Assembly (NCBI GenBank): GCA_030704615.1
Contig: CM060731.1
Coordinates: 372,001 to 436,000 of the forward strand
Length of the DNA stretch: 64,000 nt
Source: Takakia lepidozioides
Lineage: Eukaryota > Streptophyta > Takakiopsida > Takakiales > Takakiaceae
Direction of reading: 5' to 3'
In this document: positions 45,043 to 55,546 of the stretch, one piece after another
How the letters are laid out: every line of letters begins with the position of its first letter
Numbering within the stretch: position 1 is the first letter of the stretch
Notes under the pieces: model-generated
Told to the model about the DNA's origin: nothing
What the model saw: only the letters and a program-made list of their open reading frames with translations
Database searches by the model: none
Program-made: the position numbers and the translations under genes

Positions 45043-46389
45043 CAACTCATTCATGGATGGCTTCAGTGGTTATAATCAAGTGCAAGTGGCAGAAGAAGAT
45101 CAAGGAAAGACAGCTTTCATCACAGACTGGGGTGCTTATGCATACAAAGTCATGCCCTTTGGACTTTGTAATGCACCAGCAACCTTTCAGAGAGTAATAA
45201 GTGAATCTTTTCATGAGTATCTGGATGATTTCATGCAGGTGTTCTTGGATGATTTCAGTGTGTACAGCTCTAAGAATGAGCACTTGCATAAATTGGAGTT
45301 ATGTCTGGCCAGATGCAGGATGAGAGGTCTGGGCCTGAATCCAGAGAAGTGTACTTTCTGTGTGAACTCAGGGGTGCTCCTGGGACACATTGTGTGTAAG
45401 AAGGGACTTCTTGTGGATCCCCGGAAGACAGAGGCCATTAAAGCCTCTCCACCACCAGTGAATGTTAAGAGTTTAAGGAGATTCCTTCGGCAAACCAGTT
45501 ATTACAGAAGATTTGTCAAAAGGTATGCACAAATAGCAGCACCATTGAGCAAGCTTCTGAAGAAAGATGCAGTGTTTGCCTGGACAGCTGAATGTCAACA
45601 GGCGTTTGAGGAACTTACACTGTCAGTAACAACTACACCTATGCTGATTAACCCTCACTGGCATGTAGTATTTCATGTTCACTGTGATGCATCAGGAGAA
45701 GCGTTGGGAGCGGTGTTAGCCCAGAATGTTACAGGAAATATAGATTCACCTGTGTACTATGCTAGCAGGTTGATGAACAATGCTGAAAGGAACTATAGCA
45801 CAACTGAAAGAGAAGCACTGGCAATGATTTATGCAGTCAAGAAATTCAGGTATTACCTATTGGGAAGAAAGTTTATGTTTTATGTGGATCACCAGGCTCT
45901 GATATATCAGGTGAACAAACCTTTGATAAGTGGAAGGATAGCGAGGTGGTTAATAATCTTGCATGAGTTTGAGTTCGAAGTTGTTTACAAGCCTGGCCGT
46001 TTGCATCTTGTGGCAGATCATTTGTCACGACTAACAACAGGAGAGGCCGCCACAGGAGCGGACGATCAGTTACCTGATGCGAGTTTATTTGTAATGGAGG
46101 TGCAAGGAAGTGCAGATGAATGGTTAGATTGGCAGTGGCCAATCAGATACTACCTTACTCATGGTCAATGCCCACCTAGTTGAGGAAGAGAATCGCTATC
46201 AAAACTTTACCTTATACTATGGTAGGAAGCAGAATGTATAAGCTAGGACCTGATGGAGTACTAAAACGATGCTTGTACCACCATGAAGTAAATAAAGTTT
46301 TGGAGGAAGTTCATAAAGGAGTGGCTGGAGGTCATTTTGGAGAAGAGACTACTAGTAGAAAGATACTACTCGCAGGTTACTGGTGGCCT
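45043..46389 (+). pseudogene. family B reverse transcriptase and RNase H, copy B1
   Basis: Begins inside the reverse transcriptase at FMDGFSGYNQVQVAEED. Catalytic FLDDFSVYS follows, then connection and RNase H with HVHCDASGEALGAVL, ERNYSTTEREALAMI and the C-terminal DHLSRL. After TGA at 46181 come fragments of the integrase zinc-binding region, ending KILLAGYWWP at about 46389. The integrase continues at 53926 after the 7527-bp transposon. The 5' half of the element (LTR, gag, protease, first reverse transcriptase motifs) is missing. Confidence 0.85.
46381..46389. repeat. target site duplication, left copy
   Basis: TGGTGGCCT, repeated exactly at 53917-53925. Nine bp is the usual MULE duplication length. 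Removing one copy and the insert restores a continuous integrase frame. Confidence 0.92.
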
Positions 46390-46639
46390 GGGGGTTGCTA
46401 TTCCATGAGCTCATGAGCGGTGAGCTCATGAGCTCATGAGCGGGCATGGCTCACCCATGAGCCGCAAAGTAACACACTTCGAATTTCGGCAGATTTTTTT
46501 CGGGCCCAAAACTATAAAATAATCAAAAATCGAAGATTTCCGCGCTCATGCTGGAAGCACTCCGCTCATGAGTACCAGTGTACGCTCATGACTTGGAGCC
46601 CAGGCTCATGGACCGCTAGGCCAGGTCATAGAAAAACTG

Positions 46640-47125
46640 AATTCTGGGCAATAACGGCACCGAAATTATCCCAGAGGCAGAGACGCAAGCGGAATTAGGA
46701 TCCGGGTTTGCAGACTCCGAAAACGCAATGGCGACTTATAACCGTGGAGAGTACTGTTGCAGAAGTGCATGATGGTTGGGTATAACGGCGCCGTAATTGG
46801 GCACAGGAAAAGAAATAGCCGGCTGAAGGCTCGGGAGTGAAGCCAACAACGGTGAAAGTAATTGGGCTCCGCCAACCAAATACCCGGCTGCATCCTCCGG
46901 AGTGCAGGCGATAACGGCGCCGAAATGGGCCCCGAAAATCAAATACTCGGTTGAAGCCACCGGAGTGCAGCCGATAACGGCGCCGAAATTGGGTCCGGAA
47001 ACCAAATACCCGGCTGAAGGCTAGGGATTGCAACCAATAACGGCGCCGAAATTGACCTGCGGAAACAAAATTCTCAGCTGAAGCTTCCGCACTCCATCCA
47101 ATAACGGCGCCAAAATTGGGCTCCG
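46640..47125. repeat. subterminal repeats upstream of X copy 3
   Basis: ATAACGGCGCCGAAATTGGG or variants occur at about 46649, 46781, 46911, 46974, 47037 and 47100, with a 62-66 bp period for the last four. Spacers resemble each other (CGGCTGAAG, CAAATACCCGG). Confidence 0.85.
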
Positions 47126-47238
47126 GAGAGCAAATACCCGCCTTACGGTAAGGGAGGCCTTGCTCTCATTTTGCTCTTCACTCTTCTCTGTTGTGCCCAT
47201 CTCCTCCCTGCTTTGAGTTCGTGCTATGTCGTGAGGCC

Positions 47239-47790
47239 ATGTCGTGCCCGAATCACATCTATTGACGCCAGACGGGAGTCATTTTCCCGAAAGCAGACGA
47301 CATCATTGTTTTCCTGGATGTTTATAGGGACGATCCTCGACTTGTCCAGCTGAGAGCAATGGAGTTTCTTCCAGGATTGCACGATTCTCCTGGACCCCGG
47401 TTGGGGAGCAGGTGGTTCCTACGCATCATGGACCTGGACTTTCCGCATGAGTGGGAGCCGAACAGATCACGCACAGCGTTGCTGTATCGCTGGAATTGTT
47501 GCGAGTGGACGTATGATGAGTGCATAGGTGAAAACTTTACGCGTGGACGGACTGGCTCGGAAAGTGGAGACATTCTCTTCAGTTATGAGGATGAGGAGGA
47601 GGGGAACACAGGGCCCACTGTGAAAATGTCCTTCTACCAAGGGGGCGCTATCGATAAACACGACATCCTCGTTAGTTTCAACCGGGCGACAGAAACCACT
47701 GACATTTTGTTCAAATATAGGCACCCGGTCACTCAGGAGGTCCTTGAGAGGCCAATTAGAGTTCCTTCTTCTTGGGCGAGGGGACCATAG
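47239..47790 (+). pseudogene. protein family X, copy 3
   Basis: The frame starts ATG at 47239 (MSCPNHIY), hits TGA at 47263, and is then open to 47790. It contains DDIIVFLDVYRDD, AMEFLPGL, RWFLRIMDLDFPHEW, RTALLYRWNCCEWTY, VKMSFYQGGAIDKHDILV and ends RPIRVPSSW. These align with X1 and X2 in order, spacing and the Trp/Cys-rich centre. The DCP motif near the start is lost. Function is unknown. Confidence 0.68.
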
Positions 47791-48499
47791 GTTTGCATGC
47801 TAGAGTAGACATGTTTCGACTCGCCGACACTCATGGCACATACATTTTCATTCAGAAATCAAGCAGCTTCCCTGTGCCATATGGGGAATATACATGCTTG
47901 GATAATCTTCTGTTAAGGTTTTTTGCAATTCACTGCCAGTATGCTCGGACGTGTCCTTTGTCGTATGGATTGCTGTTTGCACAAAGTGCAGTATGCAAAT
48001 GCTGGAATGTGCAGTAGGACCCTTCCCACTGGGACACAGAACTAGCAATCTTGTAAAGACATCACATTTGCAGAACAGTAACAATGTATTTGTAGCAAAT
48101 TGGAGTCTTCTCATAGAGGTGGACGAAAACGCCAGGATGGGCTGCGAAATCACTACAAATTGAATGAAGAGCAGTAACAAGGAAGCACTATGCAGTACAT
48201 AGACCATAAACGGCGCTGAAATAGGCCTCAATGCCCGTTAATCTCCACACAATGTATGCTTTACTCGGATCCATTTGTAGACAACCAAAATAAAAAAAGC
48301 ATGCGCATGCCATTCATGGCCAAAAACCACATTCTCATGTATTGCGGCACCAAAATTCACATGTAGCCATGGCGATGCGGCACCACCAAGTGTATAATTC
48401 CTCCAAAAAAAATAGGGTGCAAGAAGATGAATGTAATATAATTGCCACTTTCTCCTTCCCGAATGTGGAATGTCAAGCAGTCCGACTAGTGTCCTGCCG
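47791..48499. other. gap with no recognised gene
   Basis: AT-rich sequence between X copy 3 and the transposase remnant. One GGCGCTGAAAT half motif near 48210. I see nothing else. Confidence 0.5.
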
Positions 48500-48891
48500 T
48501 AGGGCCTTGTGCAGCTCGTTGAAACTCAGTGTTGGAGCATGGATGAAGACGTCCACTGCGGATATGCAACTCATGCGCTTCAGAAAAATGTAATAAAGGT
48601 GTTTGCAGGGACGTATGCTGCATTCTTCGATTCCATAACAAGGAAGTCCTCACAGTTGCAAGCTGGGTACTGTGAAACCGTGATTGTATACACGACACTG
48701 CGCGCAGCAGACCCGGCTGTTGACAACTGAAATATGCGCCCCATCCCGGGGTGAGGAACATCCCTGCAACCTTGCACTATGCAGGGCATTGCAAGAGCGT
48801 TGGCCATCCTGGTGTCGTTCGCCTTTGTTGGTGGCCGCCGTCTTTTCAGTTTCCCCCACCGATGGGTGGGCCAAGCTGCGGGGTCACCCAC
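48500..48891 (-). pseudogene. MULE-like transposase T5, C-terminal SWIM remnant
   Basis: On the minus strand: WGKLKRRRPPTKANDTRMA, MGRIFQLSTAGSA, CNCEDFLVMESKNAAYVP then the remains of CKHLYY (one base lost), and VFIHAPTLSFNELHKAL. This matches the last 130 residues of T3 and T4 but is clearly more divergent. The catalytic core is absent, so this transposon copy is non-autonomous. Confidence 0.8.
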
Positions 48892-49390
48892 CGGTATGCG
48901 GGGCGAAGAGCTTCTCGTGGGAGGAGGATGACGACTGGGAATTGGATTTCGTGGAACGTATTTTAGCTTTCAGAGAATCAGGATGGAAGTACACGTTTAC
49001 CCAAACACGGGAGTCCATGTTGAAGACGGGACCTCTCGGTACGCTCCGCAGCGAAGTCCTGCAGTGAGAAGAGTGTGTCCTATTTAATAACACAAATGAT
49101 TTTCTGGAGGATTCCGTATCCAACAGGATGGGTGATCAGTGCACGTAAAGATGAAGGTATGTAACGTACGTTACAAAAACGGACGACAACAGCAAGTTCA
49201 CATCGGATATTTGGTGCCTGAATTGTAATGTACAACCACTTGGGCTACAATAAATCAGGCCTTCCCATGAATTTCGGCACCGAAATCTGGATGAACATCT
49301 CTGTCATGTAACAACTTTGGAAGCCAGGGGATGAATTCCGGCGACAGAAATAGTAATTTGTTCACCTCATGAAACTGACCAAGCATCCAA
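48892..49390. other. gap with no recognised gene
   Basis: Unassigned sequence with scattered TTTCGGCACCGAAAT or TTTCGGTGCCGAAAT motifs at its right side (about 49265 and 49397). Confidence 0.45.
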
Positions 49391-49394
49391 CGGA

Positions 49395-49669
49395 TGGATT
49401 TCGGTGCCGAAATTCGGATGAACATCTTCTTCATCAAATTGTTTCTGCACATGAGGGTTGAATTTGGATGCCAAAATACAGATGAATGTGTTCCTGATTA
49501 CAGTCGTGATTCACCACGTGTCCGGATATCGGTGCCGACATCCGAATGACAGTAATCCTGAATCGGCAGAATGGATGTATTTCGGCGCCGAAATTCATTC
49601 TTCATCTCCTTTTCCGACCCTAATTCTGCTGCCCTGCGGATGGATTTCGGTGCCGAAATTCATCTGAAG

Positions 49670-49711
<42 letters not shown>

Positions 49712-50260
49712 CTTTGCGACAGATGAACTTCGGCGCCGAATCTCATCCAAGTCCTCCCTTCTAATTTTCCTTTTTCTTCGCGAGCAATGAATTTCGGCGC
49801 CGAAATTCATCCGAAGTCCTCCCGAATTTATTTTTTTCTCCGCGAGCAATGAATTTCGGCGCCGAAATTCATCCGAAGTCCTCCCGAAATTTTTTTTTTT
49901 CTTCGCCAGCATTGAATTTCGGCGCCGAAATTCATCCGAAGTCCTCCCGAATTTTTTTTTTTCTTCGGGAGCAATGAATTTCGGCGCCGAAATTCATCCG
50001 AAGTCCTCCCGATTTTTTATTTTTTCTTCGCGAGCAATGAATTTCGGCGCCGAAATTCATCCGAAGTCCTCCCGAATTTATTTATTTTTCTTCGCGAGCA
50101 ATGAATTTCGGCGCCGAAATTCAACCGACTCCATCCCTCCAAATTCTTTTTAGGGTTTGAGCGCCGGATTTCGGCGCCGAAATTCATCCAATGCCCTCCC
50201 TCCAATATTTATTTTTCTTTGAAATGGATGAATTTCGGCGCCGAAATTCGTCCAAACCCG
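49395..50260. repeat. array of CGG-CG-CCG palindromes, copy 2 family
   Basis: AATTTCGGCGCCGAAATT centred at about 49586, 49651 (TG centre), 49734, 49798, 49860, 49923, 49985, 50048, 50112, 50175 and 50239. From 49734 the period is 62-64 bp, and the spacers share CATCCGAAGTCCTCCCGAA, T-rich and GCGAGCAATG parts. A run of about 40 T is at 49672-49711. The centre is CG in nearly every unit. Confidence 0.95.
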
Positions 50261-50469
50261 ACACTTACTATTTGCTTCTGGATGATATAATTTTCCGTAA
50301 ATCGTTGGAAATACCCCGTTCCGACGAAGATAACAGGAATATTCTGCATTTAATGGAGAAATCGGCATATTGAACCCATTCTGTCAAAATTAATTGTATT
50401 TTAGCCGTTTTTTTCATTTGAAACCGACAGTATCCATTAAGTGGTCTTTTTCGCACGGGACGTTGCCGC

Positions 50470-50940
50470 ACATAAAGGATAATTTCGGCGCCGAAATTAT
50501 AGTTAAATGTCCAGAAATGGCAAGTCCAACAGGCATGGACAGCATCCGTCAGGGGCAATGATGGCGGCAAAGCATAGCATGGTGCCGATTTAGTCTTCGC
50601 TCTGGATGAATTTCGGCGCCGAAATATGGATGATTTCACCTCGTCTACGCGTGGACGGAGATATTCGTAATGAATTTCGGCGCCGAAATATGGATGATTT
50701 CACCTCGTCTACGCGTGGACGGAGATATTCATAATGAATTTCGGCGCCGAAATATGGATGAAATGTGCCCAAGTGCAGCCGTTTCCACTGTTCCGGATTA
50801 ATTCCGGCTCCGATATCCCACTGACAGGTTTGCTCATGACGAATGAGGACTTGGGAAGCGATGAATTGCGGCGCCGAAATTTGTAAGTTTGTGTACGAAA
50901 GCACTTGAATAGGATGAATTTCGGCGCCGAAATTCATCCG
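50470..50940. repeat. dispersed palindromes of the copy 2 family
   Basis: Six or more further TTTCGGCGCCGAAAT copies at about 50480, 50610, 50676, 50742, 50870 and 50922. Those at 50610 and 50676 lie in a 66-bp direct duplication containing TACGCGTGGACGGAGATAT. Confidence 0.9.
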
Positions 50941-51651
50941 TCCGCTGATGAAACGTACCGACCTGACTGTTGAATGTCATAGGCAGGGGATTTTCATGGC
51001 GGTTGGGTTTCATGATGTGCGGATATTTCATTCAATGTCGGCTGCTCCGGGAACAGCATCCGGTGAACGGAAGGTATTTCGGTGCCGCAATTCGGATAAA
51101 CCATCTTGTACTGGTGGCTGGAACTGGCACGCGTCGTGTTCCAGTCGACTTCATCCGTGCGAACGTGTCAGGGGTCACAATCTCTTCATCACCCATACGG
51201 CAGAAAGTGGTGGACGGTGGCAACGCTTCGGGAGACGTGGCTGCTTACACATCTGCTCGTGTAGAGTGGTTGCATGTTCCACCGCTTCGCTCTCTCGCTC
51301 CTTGCCCTTCTGCAGTGACATTCTCCTGCGTTTCCTCTCCTTATGCGGCATAGTGGTAGCATAGAGTTTGTGGAAGGTCAGGTGACTCCGGCAAAGAGAA
51401 GGAGGACGCGGGATTTTGGGAAGCCGCCGACGACACGACTTAAGCTCCGTCTCATGCATGAAATGTAGACCTCGTTATCCGGAGACTCGGATCGCCCACC
51501 AGTGAGAGATTCGTGCTTTGCGGATGTGAAGCACTCCATACGCAATATTCCTTTTACACCTTTTTTTTTGCGTGCAGTGTCTCATGTTTTCCTGTTTGTT
51601 TGACATGGGAGCTGGGAGGGATCGCAGGGGGGCGAAGCAACACAGTCAACT
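50941..51651. other. leader region of methyltransferase copy 2
   Basis: No convincing coding region. One TTTCGGTGCCGCAATTCGG motif near 51070. A pyrimidine tract with GTGCAG at 51560-51580 could be the acceptor before the first recognisable exon. Confidence 0.4.
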
Positions 51652-53223
51652 TTGGATACTCCTGCCCGGGTGCTGCGCTCGCAAGGTGGAAGTGCATCGA
51701 GGCAGGCGAGTCCTCATTCAACACCTCAGATATCGCCTCAGAAAAGCCCACCTAGAGTTCGGAAGTCGAGGAAGCAGAAGGAGCCCATGGCTTCGCCAGT
51801 AAAACCCCTAGGGAGACTGGAAGCAGAGATATTGGGTTTGCAGTCAATTTCAAAAAACACGGATGCGGTGGAGGCCGCTGGAGATGTGGGAGTTGGATCT
51901 GCAGAAGGGCGGCCCATTGAGCTGACAGAAGGAGAGGACGACAACGTGGTACGACTTGGCGACGATCAGAACCTGCTGGAGCTTGCGGACTCTTATCTTT
52001 CAGGCATTTTGCTTCGTGAAGAAACATTAGAAATTCAAATTACGTGAAACAGGAAGACTTGTTGATTCCATAGTTGATCCACTGGAGTATAACGTCCTGT
52101 TCAACCATGTGGGAGAGAAGGACATTCTTTGTGATTTGTCGGGCAAGCCATGGAGGTATGGCAGGACCAGGAGTCCTGCATTCATCCCAGACGCTCATGG
52201 AAACATGTACGGATGTTGAAGGCAGGGTCCTCGACATCACTGCAAATACAGGTGAGAACGTTAATTGAATGCGGCACCAAAATTGACACCATTTCCGTTT
52301 GTGTATGTTTGCTTGTGCGAGGAAGCGACTCATTCTTGAGTTTGGTTGTGGTTGTGTCGTATGAATTTGCAGGTGCCTGTATGTGGGCGGGAAGGATGTC
52401 GAACCGATTTGTGTTCTCATTTGAGGGGGATACGGCCTTGTACGATTACAATTTGGCGGGCCTTCAGCGTTTGCCTCCGACTGAGGATCCCAAAAACGCA
52501 GAAGATGACGTGGAAGGGGAGGAAGGAAGATGAAGAGGAGGAAGTCCAGGAAATTCGTTCGATGCAGGGGCGCCCGAAGCCGCTTCCCCCAATGCCTGTC
52601 TTCGAGTGAGTTGCACCATAGTAAGTGTATTGGTTTCGGTTGTAGGGACCATGCAACCTGCCGATGATTCCCTGTTTGAATTCTCTAATGTACTTCATTC
52701 TATGTTTGTGCGTACACTCAGCCTTGCAGAGTCGTCCGACGAGGAGAAGCTGGGAGACTTGCCCGAATCGGACCCTGTTGCAGAGGAAGAGACAGAATCG
52801 CATCGGCCATTCTTTGCCAGAAAATCGTTTCTCGCGAGTCCCCAGAAGCCTTTTTTTCTACCAGCCTATGCAGACACGGCTGCCAGAGAAGCCATCAGCA
52901 GGGAGGATAGGCCTACTCGGTTAGAGCAATTGACATACGGGAATGAGCAGAGAATTATAATGAGGCGTGAGGCCAAACATAGAATTGTGAAAGGCAGAGT
53001 AGGGAAGTTCGTAATAGAATCCGCGTCCGAGAGCGAGGGGAATGTTGAGGACACTTCCGCACCCAAGTGGACAGTTCCGGCTGGTGAGGATGGTATTTTT
53101 GAGGGGAGGGCTTCTCAGAGTAACAGCGGTAACGGCAGTGCAGGTTCGGAGGCAGGTGGAAGGCAGCCATCCTTGCATGAGGCCGGGGATGCATCGGACA
53201 GTGATAGCGGATCCTCACCATAG
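51652..53223 (+). pseudogene. ParB-like/DNA methyltransferase gene, copy 2 (internally deleted)
   Basis: The first part (to about 52047) is an N-terminal Ser/Pro/Arg-rich region then an acidic segment. The sequence then jumps to the motif I side of the methyltransferase: DPLEYNVLFNHV, GKPWRYGRTRSPAFI, VLDITANTG. After an intron (52252-52372) come CMWAGRMSNRFVFSFEGD and the charged C-terminal tail (RVGKFVIESASESEG, WTVPAGEDGIFEG) ending at 53223. Three intron positions match copy 1. The ParB-like domain and motif IV are missing, an inserted base lies near 52179 and another frameshift near 52510. Comparison with copy 1 supports a deletion spanning the equivalent of about 1930-4960. It sits in transposon 2. 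Confidence 0.72.
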
Positions 53224-53459
53224 CAAAGTCTCATTTGGATCCTTTTGTTGTACAGTTCTGAAACACTTAATGAAAATATTGACGATTTGAAAAATCATTG
53301 TGTTCGGACTGCTTGTCCGATTCCCTACATTTCTTCCGCCAACCAAAATGTATAATAAAAGCAGAAGAGACGCAAACTTCATTGAAGAACCCTACAAGTA
53401 ATTTATGCACACCATCGAGCCGAGAACTTGAAGCCATGAAAACCCTGCCGTTTCTAACA

Positions 53460-53760
53460 TTCCTATTGGGAAATTTGGCGCCGAAATAGCCCAATGCGCG
53501 CCTTCGTTATATGGGCCTCAAAAATTCCACGGATGAATTACTGTACCAAAATATCGCGATGGAAGCCTTCAGCACAAGGCACTTCAGCACATTCCACTTG
53601 GGTATTTCGGCGCCCAAATAGCCCGTTCTGCGCCATTAAATACCGCACTATATCACATTTTAAGAGGTAATTTCGGTGCCGAAATACCCCGGTGGATGTC
53701 TTCAAAACACCATTTTAGCACACTGCTCTTGGGAATAATGGCGCCGAAATACCTCATTCC
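53460..53760. repeat. subterminal palindromes at the right of transposon 2
   Basis: Four copies of a GGCGCC/GGTGCC-centred motif, such as TTTGGCGCCGAAATAGCCC, at about 53470, 53608, 53675 and 53740. They mirror the subterminal repeats near the left end. Confidence 0.8.
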
Positions 53761-53916
53761 GCATCCTGGACTAGGAGAAACAGACCCTATTACCGAGGTA
53801 AGAGGACATAACACCGTCAATAAAGGCAGGAAAATTCCAATTCCGCGGATGTCCACTCATGAGCTCATAGGCTCATGGGCTCATGGGCTCATGCGCTCAT
53901 GAAATAGTAAACCTCC

Positions 53917-53925
53917 TGGTGGCCT
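53917..53925. repeat. target site duplication, right copy
   Basis: TGGTGGCCT, identical to 46381-46389. Confidence 0.92.
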
Positions 53926-55533
53926 ACTTTATTCAAAGATGTACACAAGTATTGTCAAAATTGTGATGATTGTCAGAGGCTAGGACCTTTGCAGAGATCT
54001 GGAAGGATGGCCTTGCATCCTACAATGCCTACGGAACCATTTCAGAAATGGGGACTAGACTTTGTTGGACCAATTAACCCACCAGCCAAGAATACACGGA
54101 ACAGGTACATAATTACAGCCACTGATTATACTACGAAGTGGGTGGAAGCTAAAGCTTTGAGGGACAACACAGCCAAGTCCACAGCAAGGTTCCTGTATGA
54201 GAACATACTTACACGATTTGGCTGTCCCTCAGAATTTATCAGTGATCAGGGAAGTCACTTCATTAATGAGACCATTGAATTGTTGACTAAAGAGTTCATG
54301 ATTGTGCATAGAAAGAGTACAACATATTACCCACAGGGTAATGGGCAGGCAGAGGCTACCAACAAAATACTATGTACTATCTTGGCTAAGATAGTCCATG
54401 CAAACAGAACGGATTGGGATACAAAGCTGCTGACAGCTTTGTGGTCATACAGGACTTCATATAAAGTCACCACTAAGTATACACCATTCCAATTAGTTTA
54501 CGGTATGGAAGCCTTACTTCCAGTGGAATTCCTGTTACCTACCATGAGAACGGAATGGGGAAAGAGAATGGAATTGCAAGATTCCATTAAGGTCAGGAAA
54601 CATGAATTATACCATGTGGAAGAAGTACGTGCTGATGCAGCTGATAATATGACCAGAATTCAGATGAAGAGGAAGGAACAGTTTGATGAAGGCAAGTTAA
54701 AGACTTTTAAGACGGGAGATTTGGTTCTATGGTTGCAGAAGAAAGGAAAGATTAAAGCTTCTAAGCTTAAATCACCATGGAAAGGACCTTATGTCATACA
54801 AAAGATGTATGATAACAACAGCGCCATGTTACAAACCATTAACAAAGAGATGCTGGGAAGAGTCAATGCTAATAAGTTGAAGGGGTATAGTGGTATCCAT
54901 GACAAACCATTGCGGCATGATTTGCATGTTGAAACGCAAGAGCAGTTATGGGCTGCGCCAGTGTTACCAACGGAGTATGGAGCACTTGTCGCTAGGCCGG
55001 GCATATATGACCAGGGCGGGCAAAACAGGCGCGATACAGCCTATCACAACCCATCAAGGCGCGACACAGCCTATCACAGCCCATCACGACGTGACACAGC
55101 CTATCACAGCCCATCAAGGCGCGACACAGCCTATCACAGCCCATCAAGGTGCGACACAGCCTATCACAGCCCATCACGACGTGACACAGCCTATCACAGC
55201 CCAGCACGGTGCAACACAGCCTATCACAACCTACCACAGCGTGTCACAGCCTATCACAGCTCACCACAGTGCATCACAGCCTATCACAGCGTACCACAGT
55301 ATGACACAGCCTGTCACAGCTCAACACAGCCTACTAGGGTTACACAATCCATAGAATCAGTGACAGGTGGACGCAGGATAACTTCAGGGAAATGGCCGAC
55401 GGAAGAAAGGACGGAAGCCAGTTTAGAAAAAGGACACGTGGAAGTCAAGGCGCGACACACAGCTAAGAAGGAAATGCAAGAACCGGTGTCATCAAGAAAG
55501 AGGACAAGAATGGCCGTCAAAGTACCTACTTAG
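53926..55533 (+). CDS. family B integrase, copy B1
   Basis: Continues the frame broken at 46389. CQNCDDCQRLGPLQ is the CC half of the zinc finger. Catalytic D in ATDYTTKW, D in ISDQGSHF and E in GNGQAEATNK follow, then the C-terminal DNA-binding region (TGDLVLWLQKKGKIKASKLK, KGPYVIQKMYDN). The last 170 codons are an extension made of AYHSPSRRD-type repeats encoded by a minisatellite, then a basic tail. The frame is open for 514 codons, better preserved than the rest of this element. Confidence 0.88.
   Translation, partial: TLFKDVHKYCQNCDDCQRLGPLQRSGRMALHPTMPTEPFQKWGLDFVGPINPPAKNTRNRYIITATDYTTKWVEAKALRDNTAKSTARFLYENILTRFGCPSEFISDQGSHFINETIELLTKEFMIVHRKSTTYYPQGNGQAEATNKILCTILAKIVHANRTDWDTKLLTALWSYRTSYKVTTKYTPFQLVYGMEALLPVEFLLPTMRTEWGKRMELQDSIKVRKHELYHVEEVRADAADNMTRIQMKRKEQFDEGKLKTFKTGDLVLWLQKKGKIKASKLKSPWKGPYVIQKMYDNNSAMLQTINKEMLGRVNANKLKGYSGIHDKPLRHDLHVETQEQLWAAPVLPTEYGALVARPGIYDQGGQNRRDTAYHNPSRRDTAYHSPSRRDTAYHSPSRRDTAYHSPSRCDTAYHSPSRRDTAYHSPARCNTAYHNLPQRVTAYHSSPQCITAYHSVPQYDTACHSSTQPTRVTQSIESVTGGRRITSGKWPTEERTEASLEKGHVEVKARHTAKKEMQEPVSSRKRTRMAVKVPT
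55020..55335 (+). repeat. coding minisatellite in the integrase tail
   Basis: Ten or so 30-bp units of the form CGCGACACAGCCTATCACAG plus CCCATCAAGG, in frame, giving repeated AYHSPSRRDT. The LTR minisatellites use the same CACAGCC core. Confidence 0.9.
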
Positions 55534-55546
55534 CGCGTCAATTCGA

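Larger units (their letters stand above)
46390..53916. mobile_element. complete MULE-type transposon 2 (7527 bp)
   Basis: Left end GGGGGTTGCTATTCCATGAG, right end (reversed) GGAGGTTTACTATTTCATGA, flanked by the 9-bp duplication TGGTGGCCT. Cargo in order: GCTCATG repeats, subterminal repeats with AACGGCGCCGAAAT, X copy 3 (+), the C-terminal SWIM piece of a transposase (-), an array of palindromes AATTTCGGCGCCGAAATT, ParB-methyltransferase copy 2 (+), further subterminal palindromes, GCTCATG repeats. Its own transposase is reduced to the remnant, so movement needed a transposase supplied in trans or occurred before decay. It splits a family B integrase between the zinc finger and the catalytic core. 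Confidence 0.9.

Noticed and set aside
49672-49711. Run of about 40 T, possible LINE or processed-transcript tail on the minus strand
   Set aside because: It lies within a tandem palindrome array whose spacers are all T-rich, and no LINE coding sequence is adjacent.
55020-55335. The repeat region as a stand-alone satellite
   Set aside because: It is in frame with the integrase in both B1 and B3, so it is a coding minisatellite.
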